Source of the DNA: a virus
IMG/VR virus record: IMGVR_UViG_3300034012_003212
Coordinates: 186,001 to 250,000 of that record
Length of the DNA stretch: 64,000 bases
Strand: one strand, 5' to 3'
The notes beneath the pieces are model-generated. The model searched no databases. It worked only from the letters and a program-made list of their open reading frames with translations, and was not told the DNA's origin. Shown piece after piece: positions 31,391 through 38,944 of this stretch (positions are counted from its first letter, which is position 1; every line of letters starts with the position of its first letter). The position numbers were made by a program, and so were the translations under genes.

Positions 31391-31843
31391 ATGATAACAA
31401 TAGAAATAAGAAAAGAAACGACAGTGAACCTTAGAGGGTGTTCTCAAGAAGCACTTGATTCCCTGGGAACGCTTGACGCCCTCAAGGTGAATGGGGATTT
31501 GAGTCTATGGCGTTGCACAGGAATCACAAAGCTGCCTGGGGGCCTCAGGGTGAATGGGGATTTGAGTCTATGGGGTTGCACAGGAATCACAAAGCTGCCT
31601 GGGGGCCTCAGGGTGAATGGGGATTTGAGTCTATCGGGTTGCACAGGAATCACAAAGCTGCCTGGGGGCCTCAGGGTGAATGGGGATTTGAGTCTATCGG
31701 GTTGCACAGGAATCACAAAGCTGCCTGAAGATCTTCAGGTGGAAGGAGTCATATATTATAATTCAAAGACGGGGTTCTATGGCTATGAGCATGTGCCTGG
31801 TGTGATCCCTGATCATCTGAAGAACAAGTTGAATAAATGGTAG
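31391..31843 (+). CDS. LRR-array protein P33 with near-perfect tandem units (150 aa, 4 repeats)
   Basis: Four units start at 31512, 31575, 31638 and 31701, exactly 63 bases apart and almost identical in DNA (CTGITKLPGGLRVNGDLSL). This is the clearest recent repeat expansion in the array. Confidence 0.88.
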   Translation: MITIEIRKETTVNLRGCSQEALDSLGTLDALKVNGDLSLWRCTGITKLPGGLRVNGDLSLWGCTGITKLPGGLRVNGDLSLSGCTGITKLPGGLRVNGDLSLSGCTGITKLPEDLQVEGVIYYNSKTGFYGYEHVPGVIPDHLKNKLNKW

Positions 31844-31869
31844 AGAAGATTATAAAATAGAACCTAGAT

Positions 31870-32259
31870 ATGATGACGATAAAGATAGAAGAAAAAACAA
31901 AGGTGGACTTCACATGTTGTTCTCAGGAAGCTTTAGATTCCTTGTCGTTCCTCGATGGGCTCAAGGTGAATGGGTATTTAAATCTCTTTGATTGCTGGAG
32001 ACTTGAGAAACTCCCTCAGGGTTTTGAGGTGTCGGGTGGTTTGCAAATTGCATGGTGTAGGGGAATCACAAGGTTGCCTAATGGACTCAAGGTGGGCGGG
32101 TGGCTGGGCATCAGACATTGCCCGAAAATTACTGTGCTTCCTGAAGATCTCCAGGTGGGTGAAACAATTAACTATAATGGAGCGACGGGGTTCTATGGCT
32201 ATGAGCATGTGCCTGGTGTGATCCCTGATCATCTGAAGAACAAGTTGAATAAATGGTAG
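31870..32259 (+). CDS. LRR-array protein P34 (129 aa, 3 repeats)
   Basis: Diverged repeats (FDCWRLEKLPQGFEVSG, IAWCRGITRLP), but the C-cap and the following spacer (through AAGATTATAAAATA) are shared with P33, the gene just upstream. Confidence 0.86.
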   Translation: MMTIKIEEKTKVDFTCCSQEALDSLSFLDGLKVNGYLNLFDCWRLEKLPQGFEVSGGLQIAWCRGITRLPNGLKVGGWLGIRHCPKITVLPEDLQVGETINYNGATGFYGYEHVPGVIPDHLKNKLNKW

Positions 32260-32285
32260 AGAAGATTATAAAATATAAATTGAAT

Positions 32286-32735
32286 ATGAGAAAAAGGAAG
32301 ATAAAGATAGGAGATTTTACATTCGTGGATATTAGGTCCTGTTCTCAGAAGGCAATGGAATCCATAACATCATTGGACAATAAGTTAAGGATCAAGGGAT
32401 ATTGGTGGTTTAACAATCTCACGAGAATTCCTGAAGGACTTAGAATTGACGAAGATCTGGATCTCTATGAGTTCGGATTCAAAGAGCTGCCTTCTGGCAT
32501 AAAGGTTGCGGGAAGTTTGTCTCTTTCTGATTCAACAGAACTCGCTGGACTCCCTGATGACCTCAAAGTGGGAAAGAATTTGTATTTAGGCGGATGCAAA
32601 GGACTCTTGTCTCTTCCTGCGAGTCTTCAAGTAGGAAGATATATTTACTATGATACACGAACAGGATTCTATGATCATATTCGTGAATCTGGTGCCATCC
32701 CTGTAGGCCTCAGGCGTAAATTGAAGAAGTATTAA
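32286..32735 (+). CDS. LRR-array protein P35 (149 aa, 4 repeats)
   Basis: Start at the spacer ATG (MRKRKIKIGD); an upstream ATG inside P34 is open but unlikely. Several units lack Cys. Last gene with the standard spacer. Confidence 0.84.
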   Translation: MRKRKIKIGDFTFVDIRSCSQKAMESITSLDNKLRIKGYWWFNNLTRIPEGLRIDEDLDLYEFGFKELPSGIKVAGSLSLSDSTELAGLPDDLKVGKNLYLGGCKGLLSLPASLQVGRYIYYDTRTGFYDHIRESGAIPVGLRRKLKKY

Positions 32736-32747
32736 TGGGATTTCAAA

Positions 32748-33161
32748 ATGCAAACTGGATATGAAAAAAAAGCTATAGAAATACAAGTAGGGGAAGTAGG
32801 GACCGTAAAACTCAATGGCTGCTCCGGGTGTGCATTAGACAGTATTATGTCTCTTTCACGTCTAAATGTCAGAGGACACTTGATTCTATGGGATTGCTCA
32901 AACATCAATAAGCTTCCTGATTGCCTAAATGTGGTTTGGGATCTATGTCTCCAAAGTTGCGAAAACCTCACTAAGCTTCCCGACGATCTCAAGGTAGGAA
33001 GGAATTTGTATATTTACGGATGCATAAAGCTCAAGAAGCTGCCCGAGAGCCTTCAAGTTGGGGATCTTATTTTATACAACGTCTTCACTGGATTCAGAAG
33101 AAGTGACCCAGGAATCCCCTTTCACTTACTCGATAAAATAACAGATGTTGGCAAAAAATAA
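32748..33161 (+). CDS. LRR-array protein P36 with shifted start (137 aa, 3 repeats)
   Basis: The ATG in the usual spacer position (32761) is out of frame and hits a stop after five codons, apparently from a change in an A-run. An ATG created earlier in the spacer (MQTGYEKKAIEIQVG) opens the frame. N-cap CSGCALDSIMSL. Confidence 0.8.
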   Translation: MQTGYEKKAIEIQVGEVGTVKLNGCSGCALDSIMSLSRLNVRGHLILWDCSNINKLPDCLNVVWDLCLQSCENLTKLPDDLKVGRNLYIYGCIKLKKLPESLQVGDLILYNVFTGFRRSDPGIPFHLLDKITDVGKK

Positions 33162-33170
33162 ACACTGGTC

Positions 33171-33713
33171 ATGAAACATCAGATAAAGACACAAGAAATA
33201 TCAGTCATTAATCTTAGGGAATGTTCTCAAAAGGCACTGTATTCCATAAAATACATGCATGGTTCGTTCAATGCGCAGGGTTGGTTGATCCTCTCGGGTT
33301 GCATAGTACTTGATGGGCTTCCCGATACACTCAAAATAGCGGAGCGTTTGAATCTCCATGGTTGCACAGGGCTCAAGAGCCTGCCTGATGGTCTCAAGAT
33401 CGGAGGGAATTTGCACCTTAATCGGTGCACTGGACTCATTAGTTTGCCCGATGGACTCACCGTGGGAGGGAATTTGTATCTCAATGACTGCACAGGGCTT
33501 AAGAGTTTACCTAATGGCCTCAGTATTGCAGGGGATTTGAATCTCTCGGGATGTGCAAACATTAAAACGTTACAGAAAGATCTACGTGTAGGAGGATATA
33601 TCAAATATGATGAATCAACAGGATTCTATGATCATATATATGAACCAGGGGTGGTTGAATACTTAATGAACGGCGGTAGATTCCAGAAAGTGATGAGATA
33701 CGATATAAACTGA
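33171..33713 (+). CDS. LRR-array protein P37 (180 aa, 5 repeats)
   Basis: Regular NLHxCTGLxSLPDGL units, but an altered C-cap (DHIYEPGVVEYLMNGG) in place of GVIPxxLK. No standard spacer. Confidence 0.83.
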   Translation: MKHQIKTQEISVINLRECSQKALYSIKYMHGSFNAQGWLILSGCIVLDGLPDTLKIAERLNLHGCTGLKSLPDGLKIGGNLHLNRCTGLISLPDGLTVGGNLYLNDCTGLKSLPNGLSIAGDLNLSGCANIKTLQKDLRVGGYIKYDESTGFYDHIYEPGVVEYLMNGGRFQKVMRYDIN

Positions 33714-33718
33714 GCACG

Positions 33719-34114
33719 ATGACAAAGATACATATACGCAAAGTAACAGAAGTGAAACTCGTTCAATGTTCACAGCGTGCGCTGAACTCTATAATGTTTC
33801 TTGATGGTAAGTTAAAAATCAAAGGACATTTGAATCTACGATGGTGTAGGGGAATCCCAAAACTCCCAGATGAACTCATGGTTGAAGGTAGTGTTGGGCT
33901 CGATCATTCGTATACAGTCAAAATACTTCCTATTGGGCTCAGGATTGGAGGCAGTCTGTGGATCCGCGGTAGCATGATATCATCACTTCCTGATGATTTG
34001 CAAGTTGGAGATAAAATATACTATAGTTACAGAAAGGGATCACAGAAGGATGAAAGATTTTTTAGGGAGATTCCAAGTCACCTCATAAATAAACTATATG
34101 GCATTGAAACGTGA
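33719..34114 (+). CDS. LRR-array protein P38, diverged (131 aa, 3 repeats)
   Basis: CSQRALNSIMFLDGKLKIKG cap and loss of Cys in most units. C-cap reduced (SYRKGSQKDERFFREIPSHL). Confidence 0.8.
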   Translation: MTKIHIRKVTEVKLVQCSQRALNSIMFLDGKLKIKGHLNLRWCRGIPKLPDELMVEGSVGLDHSYTVKILPIGLRIGGSLWIRGSMISSLPDDLQVGDKIYYSYRKGSQKDERFFREIPSHLINKLYGIET

Positions 34115-34132
34115 TTCGAATATAAACAATCC

Positions 34133-34534
34133 ATGATAACAATAAAGATAGAAGAAGAAACTTTAGTCAATTTTCAGAAATGTACACAAGCTGCATTAGA
34201 CTCCATTTTAGTGCTTGATGACAAGATAAGGGTCAAAGGATGCTTGAGTTTCTGGGGATGCACTGGAATTACGACGATTCCTCGCGGAATTATCGTATCG
34301 GAGGAACTGAATTTATGGTATTGTAAGAATCTTGTAACACTTCCTTCTGGGATTGGGGTTGGATTAGATTTACATCTAGGTGCCTGTGAACTTCTCCTGT
34401 CGCTTCCCGAAGATCTGAGAGTGGGAGGCAGGATTCGATATAATTACAGAACCGGTTTATCCGGCCATGAGCATGAACGCGGTGTGATACCAAATAACTT
34501 ACGGAAAAAAATGATTAAATCAGTATATTGGTGA
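34133..34534 (+). CDS. LRR-array protein P39, diverged (133 aa, 3 repeats)
   Basis: CTQAALDSILVLDDKIRVKG cap. Units TTIPRGI, VTLPSGI, LSLPEDL. C-cap GHEHERGVIPNNLRKKM still recognisable. Confidence 0.8.
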   Translation: MITIKIEEETLVNFQKCTQAALDSILVLDDKIRVKGCLSFWGCTGITTIPRGIIVSEELNLWYCKNLVTLPSGIGVGLDLHLGACELLLSLPEDLRVGGRIRYNYRTGLSGHEHERGVIPNNLRKKMIKSVYW

Positions 34535-34552
34535 AAAATAAAATTAAACACT

Positions 34553-35011
34553 ATGATTGAGATAAAGGTAAAAGAATCAGCGGTTGTAAAATTTATCTGG
34601 TGCTCTGATGATGCACTTAAATCTATAGAAGGACTAAGGAGGTTGACGGTTTATGGAAGATTGGACTTATATCAATCTAAAATAAAAAGGATTCCTGACA
34701 ATACTATGGTTGAAGGAATTCTATCAATAGATTATTGCAGAAAAATAGAGAATCTTCCTACTGGACTAGTGGTCGGAGGTAACCTAGAACTACAGGAATC
34801 TACTCATATACGGAACTTGCCAGAGGACTTATTAGTAGGAGGGAACATGAACCTCATGGGTTGTAGCTTAATTAAATCCCTTCCAAAAGGTCTGCGTTTC
34901 TCTGGAATTATCTTTTGTGATTCTTCCACCGGGTTCTCAGATGAAACAATATGGGGAAGAAATTGGAGGCACCATATTCCAGACCATCTTAAAGATAAAT
35001 GCTGGAAATAA
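34553..35011 (+). CDS. LRR-array protein P40, diverged (152 aa, 4 repeats)
   Basis: CSDDALKSIEGLRRLTVYG cap. C-cap changed (DETIWGRNWRHHIPDHLKDKC). About 135 AT-rich bases without a gene follow. Confidence 0.8.
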   Translation: MIEIKVKESAVVKFIWCSDDALKSIEGLRRLTVYGRLDLYQSKIKRIPDNTMVEGILSIDYCRKIENLPTGLVVGGNLELQESTHIRNLPEDLLVGGNMNLMGCSLIKSLPKGLRFSGIIFCDSSTGFSDETIWGRNWRHHIPDHLKDKCWK

Positions 35012-35146
35012 TTAAATTATGATAAAATACCTTTAAAAATAAAACATTGAAACAGAAATAAAGTGTACAATATGAAGCAGTGTATACAAAAGACACCTGA
35101 CTATATTGCCTTCTTTTACTTTATTCAATAAACTTTTTGAAAAAAA

Positions 35147-35548
35147 ATGAAAGACAATTACGATTTTGATACGCGCGTTAACTTAAGCAACTGCCCTTTA
35201 CGAGTGATAGACAATCTTCCTATAGGGATGAAAATAAAAGGAATTCTCAATATAGTTGGAATTAAAAAGGATTTCTCCCTTCCTGAAGGATTATGTGTAT
35301 CTTGGCTCATGCAGTTAATAGGGGCAGTGAAACTAAAAAGCCTTCCACGCGATATGAAGATAGGCGGATGGATCAATCTACTTGATTGTCAATCACTACT
35401 CGATTTACCTGATGATATCTTTATATGTGGTGGAGTGTGGTATAATAAAGAAACTGGATTTATCGCAGCAGGACAAGACATACATGAACTAGAGGAGCGC
35501 TTTAGGGCAGAATTTAACATGTTTAACTCCAGCACTATAACACGATGA
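35147..35548 (+). CDS. LRR-array protein P41, diverged (133 aa)
   Basis: The N-cap is reduced to CPLRVIDNLPIGMKIKG. About three further units. The C-terminus ends HELEERFRAEFNM, a new tail also found in modified form in P43 and P47. Confidence 0.75.
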   Translation: MKDNYDFDTRVNLSNCPLRVIDNLPIGMKIKGILNIVGIKKDFSLPEGLCVSWLMQLIGAVKLKSLPRDMKIGGWINLLDCQSLLDLPDDIFICGGVWYNKETGFIAAGQDIHELEERFRAEFNMFNSSTITR

Positions 35549-36145
35549 ATATATCACAAATATGTACAGTAGATTTCAGCAAGTGTGATCAAAAGGTGTT
35601 TGATAGTATGAAGACAAATTCATGCATAAAAGCACTAACAATAATCAGTCGGAATCCTAGAATCAATAAGCTTCCCGATGGATTGCATATTGGTGGTTAC
35701 GTTGATATTAGCCGATGCAAAGGAATCGAGGACCTCCCCGGGGGGTCTGAGAGTTCTACACGGCATAATGATGATAGAGACTCGAATAAAAGAGATTCAT
35801 TCTGATGTGGTTGTTCTCGGCGAAATCGATCTACATGGAAGCCAAAGATTTAACAAAATCCCTGAGAACTTTACGGTATACGATGATTTATGTTTATCTG
35901 GAATCCCAATCAGTAATCTCCCAAAAGGATTACATGTACTAGGTAATCTGTTTGTTCGTAACTGTGAATTTCTCAAGGATCTTCCCGATGATTTACGTGT
36001 ATCTGGTACAATCTATTATTCAGAGAAGACGGGGTTCTACAGAGATAAACGTAAATTTAATAAATTAATTAAACGGTTAAATCTTCGGATTCCCCCTGAC
36101 TCCGATTTATACTCAATACAGTTATGGAAGAAAAAGCAAGAATAG
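35545..36145 (+). pseudogene. LRR-array member P42 split by a frameshift
   Basis: The first frame (35545-35805) runs normally to KGIEDLPGG, then shifts out of register at the C4G6 run (35736-35745). Read in the next frame the expected GGLRVLHG and further units (NKIPENF, SNLPKGL, KDLPDDLRVSGTIYYSEKTGF) continue to 36145. So a one-base change in the homopolymer breaks one ancestral gene. An internal ATG pair (35769) could alternatively restart the second half. Confidence 0.7.
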
Positions 36146-36558
36146 ATATAGGCGCATGTAGTTTACGCGCACTCCGGAGTCTACCCCATGGGATGTGTGT
36201 CTGCGGTGCGTTGATATCCAAAACCCGGGTTGACCCTATGTTTCTGCCTGAACAACTAAGGGCGTTGAAGCTTGACTTATACAATTGTCAAGGGGGTGTT
36301 GAGGTTTCCCATGGGACATGTATTGCAGACGGTATGTTTCTGGAAAAATGTAGGATATCAAAATTACCCACGGGTCTAATTGTAGGTGACTTAATATATG
36401 TATCCAACTGCAAAGATCTAATGGATCTACCCAAAGATATGTTGTTGTCATTGGATGGTAGAGTATATTACAATAATCACACAGGGTTTGCTGGTAATAA
36501 AGAGAAACTAGAGGAGTTGCAAGAAAGGTTCCCTGGACAAATAAAAACCTTGTTTTGA
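36124..36558 (+). CDS. LRR-array protein P43, diverged (144 aa)
   Basis: Short CSLRALRSLPHGMCVCG cap, cysteine-rich. C-cap YYNNHTGFAGNKEKLEELQERF belongs to the new tail type. Confidence 0.75.
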   Translation: MEEKARIDIGACSLRALRSLPHGMCVCGALISKTRVDPMFLPEQLRALKLDLYNCQGGVEVSHGTCIADGMFLEKCRISKLPTGLIVGDLIYVSNCKDLMDLPKDMLLSLDGRVYYNNHTGFAGNKEKLEELQERFPGQIKTLF

Positions 36559-36571
36559 AAGTAAGAATTAA

Positions 36572-36868
36572 TTGAGTGTTCAGATAAAAACAAATTTTTT
36601 GAATAGTGTTGTGTGTGAAGAACTTTTTCTCTTTGGCGTTACATCAGGTTTTTTTTTGAAGTGGATCGATTCCGTCGTCTTCGCAAAATTCATCTTCTTG
36701 AAAGATTTGTACAACTATGTTAATGGTGATTTTGTGCCTTACAGGGGGGAGCTCCACAATTTGAATATTATCACAGCGAAAGTGAAAGATGGGCTATTTC
36801 TCACAAGAAGTATGGATGAACTTCCTAAAAATGCCAAAGTCTTAGACGACAAGAATCACAATAGTTAA
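36572..36868 (+). CDS. Degenerate array remnant (98 aa, TTG start)
   Basis: Only traces of the repeat pattern (DLYNYVNGDF, MDELPKNAKV). Uses a TTG start if translated. May be decaying. Confidence 0.4.
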   Translation: MSVQIKTNFLNSVVCEELFLFGVTSGFFLKWIDSVVFAKFIFLKDLYNYVNGDFVPYRGELHNLNIITAKVKDGLFLTRSMDELPKNAKVLDDKNHNS

Positions 36869-36882
36869 TAAAAGAATATGAT

Positions 36883-37341
36883 ATGAGTAAAAATAAACTT
36901 TCAAATAGTAATCCAAAAAACGACAAGGCAGTTGTCATGTTTAAGAAAGGAAATTTGAGGTTTCCCAATGGAATCAAGGTCAATGGAATGTTGACGATAC
37001 ATATTGCTGCAAATATCGAGATCACAGGTGATATTGTCTGCGATTATCTGAACCTAAATTCTCTATTTTCTGCCATGCCTCTTATCGTGAGTACGAGATT
37101 CATATGCAAAACTGCATCACTGCGTACTGTTGTGCTTCCTAGTGAATCTTTTCAAGATTGGATTCATAATGTGATATTCGTAGAAAAAATCACACTTCAT
37201 TACTATATGCACCATGCAGTTACTACAGCTATAGAATCTTCACAGGAAGAAGAAAATTATTCGTACCTCGATAAACTAGGATTTAAAACAGATTTTGATA
37301 CATACAATCATCTGATAATCAGAAGGAAAGGGGATGCATGA
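36883..37341 (+). CDS. Highly diverged array-end protein (152 aa)
   Basis: RFPNGIKVNGMLTI recalls one LRR unit; the rest is unlike the family. Overlaps the next start by four bases (ATGATGA context), so the pair is probably co-translated. Confidence 0.6.
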   Translation: MSKNKLSNSNPKNDKAVVMFKKGNLRFPNGIKVNGMLTIHIAANIEITGDIVCDYLNLNSLFSAMPLIVSTRFICKTASLRTVVLPSESFQDWIHNVIFVEKITLHYYMHHAVTTAIESSQEEENYSYLDKLGFKTDFDTYNHLIIRRKGDA

Positions 37342-37823
37342 TGAAATATCAGGAGTTCAAAACAAACATAAATGATGCTAATTTTCTTCCCTTTTCAGGT
37401 GTTAGCAAGATAACTATAAGGGATCTTTCGAAGATATCTGTGAAGAATCACATAAGAGTCCGAGGGGTGATGTCTTTGGCCACAAAGGTTGATATGAATT
37501 CTGATCTCACACACACATTCCCTCATGGGTTCTCGTGTGAAACACTAGAGTTTGCTAGAGGACTTGTATCAACAATTTTAAACAGTACTGGATTGATTGG
37601 GCCCTCGTTCAAGTTTCTTGAGCTGAACGTATTTCTTTTTTTTATGCCTTTACACGCAGCGAGAGACATCATCAAGTCTCATGATGAATGTCTACGGGTA
37701 TACTGCAAAACGGACTTAAGCAATAGTGACAAGGATCTCAAAGGAACTGGTTTAAAATATTTACCTGTTGCAAAAAGTAATACGCCCAGAGAACTATACT
37801 GGACTATAGTGAGTCGAAAGTAA
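37338..37823 (+). CDS. Highly diverged array-end protein (161 aa)
   Basis: Weak periodicity (ISVKNHIRVRGVMSLATK) suggests descent from the LRR family, but canonical LP motifs are almost gone. No other domain recognised. Confidence 0.55.
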   Translation: MMKYQEFKTNINDANFLPFSGVSKITIRDLSKISVKNHIRVRGVMSLATKVDMNSDLTHTFPHGFSCETLEFARGLVSTILNSTGLIGPSFKFLELNVFLFFMPLHAARDIIKSHDECLRVYCKTDLSNSDKDLKGTGLKYLPVAKSNTPRELYWTIVSRK

Positions 37824-37897
37824 AAGGCTACGTAAGATCTATGAGATTTTGCAAGTTCACATAAGAATATATAAAAGAAGAGAAATGATGTAGAGTT

Positions 37898-38542
37898 ATG
37901 ATAGATGAACTTAAAATAAAAACAATCACAGAAATAAAATTGCAACGCTGCGAAGGACCAGTAACGAATAATCTCCCAAGGGGCATGAGAGTGGACGGCA
38001 ATTTAATATTTGATTATAATCCGGATCTGATTAAAGCGCCAGACGATCTTCTAGTTAATGGGTCCTGTTCATTTAGAGCGTGCGACAATCTTAAACACGT
38101 GTCAGAGAATTTAATCGTCAAAGACTCATTATTGATCCAATACTGCCAAAATATTACTGAATTGCCAAAAGGGATGATTGTATACCGCCTATTTCTTAGT
38201 GCGAACAAGAATCTAAACAAAATTGCAGAAGATATATCAGTCAGGTTATTATCCATGCGGGGGTGCGTCAATATCAATAAACTTCCTAAAGCATTCGCCG
38301 GAAGGAGTATGGTATTCCTTGATATAAAGAATTCTGCTATTGATGAAATACCAGATGGAATGAATTTGGAATTGCTCAACATAGAAGGATGCCGGTCTAT
38401 CCAAGATCTTCCTCAGAGTCTGACTGTCATCGATGAAGTAGTGTATAATGCTGACACCGGATTTGCATCTGACAAGAAAAAAATCAAAGAGCTCAAACAA
38501 AGGTTTAGGATGAGGTTTGCGCGAAATAGAAGGTGGAGATGA
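37898..38542 (+). CDS. LRR-array protein P47 (214 aa)
   Basis: Longest array protein, with about six or seven degenerate units (IKAPDDL, TELPKGM, NKLPKAF, DEIPDGM, QDLPQSL), the basic tail KKIKELKQRFRMRFARN and the YNADTGF C-cap remnant. Confidence 0.75.
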   Translation: MIDELKIKTITEIKLQRCEGPVTNNLPRGMRVDGNLIFDYNPDLIKAPDDLLVNGSCSFRACDNLKHVSENLIVKDSLLIQYCQNITELPKGMIVYRLFLSANKNLNKIAEDISVRLLSMRGCVNINKLPKAFAGRSMVFLDIKNSAIDEIPDGMNLELLNIEGCRSIQDLPQSLTVIDEVVYNADTGFASDKKKIKELKQRFRMRFARNRRWR

Positions 38543-38578
38543 TGAAGACCGTAAAAATAAATAAATAAAATCATCAAA

Positions 38579-38941
38579 ATGCTGAAAAATATAGCCATTT
38601 TCACAACAGTGGAGATCGACAGAAATACTGTGATAAGGGATGGGTCAAAAATAAAAGGCAATCTTCGTATAGGGTATAGGTCAAAAACTTTACTAAATCT
38701 ACCAGTAGGACTTAGAGTAAAAGGCGACATAAATTTATACTATGAGCAGGATTTAGTTTCGCTTCCAGAAGGACTTGTAGTATTACATGATATTGATCTA
38801 CGAGGTTGTATGGAATTGAAATACATACCTACAGATGCAATCATAGGCGGCGAGATACACTATGACGGTAACACATATGAAAAAACTGTAGATGTATTGA
38901 AGAAACGATTTAAAGGTAAGGTGATCTATGATAATGATTGA
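38579..38941 (+). CDS. LRR-array protein P48, terminal member (120 aa)
   Basis: About three units (LNLPVGL, VSLPEGL, KYIPTDA). Last array gene; its stop lies three bases from the stop of the convergent reductase gene, a sharp end to the array. Confidence 0.75.
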   Translation: MLKNIAIFTTVEIDRNTVIRDGSKIKGNLRIGYRSKTLLNLPVGLRVKGDINLYYEQDLVSLPEGLVVLHDIDLRGCMELKYIPTDAIIGGEIHYDGNTYEKTVDVLKKRFKGKVIYDND

Positions 38942-38944
38942 TTC

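Larger units (their letters stand above)
16922..32290 (+). repeat. Conserved spacer repeated before plus-arm LRR genes
   Basis: Nearly every gene from P2 to P35 is preceded by GATTCCAAAATAGAAACTGA followed by AT and the start codon ATG. Variants have AAAAACTGA, GAACCTAGA or GGGTATG. The same spacer precedes the minus-arm genes. It has no good Shine-Dalgarno, so it may act in start selection or simply as recombination homology. Confidence 0.8.
11389..38941. repeat. Giant array of paralogous LRR-like genes (about 57 copies, two divergent arms)
   Basis: Each gene encodes an N-cap of about 30 residues (charged start, then CSQEALDSFGSLxxLKVNG), 2-6 repeats of a 21-residue unit (consensus LTKLPDGLKVNGDLxLxxCxG), and a C-cap (YxSxTGFxGHxxEPGVIPxxLKxKL). 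Lengths step by one unit: 108-109, 129-131, 149-152, 170-173 and 190-194 aa. The unit resembles bacterial LPx-type and BspA-type leucine-rich repeats. No signal peptide or membrane segment is seen. Most genes are separated by a conserved ~24-bp spacer. Nine genes lie on the minus strand, about 48 on the plus. Confidence 0.9.

Noticed and set aside
31507-31728. Same-strand alternative frame with repeats (LHRNHKAAWGPQGEWGF)
   Set aside because: A shifted frame of the four near-identical units in the gene at 31391-31843.
11690-33604. Many long antisense frames opposite LRR genes (SPFTLRPSGSFVSPVQ-type repeats)
   Set aside because: They are mirror images of the repetitive coding strand; their periodicity is set by the 63-bp unit, and none has a consistent start.
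16942-38941. CRISPR array, because of many regular repeats
   Set aside because: The repeats are coding, 63 bp long and contiguous, without unique spacers or cas genes.
11389-38941. Diversity-generating retroelement target family
   Set aside because: No reverse transcriptase is in the window, and variation is spread over whole units rather than adenine-specific at one C-terminal site.
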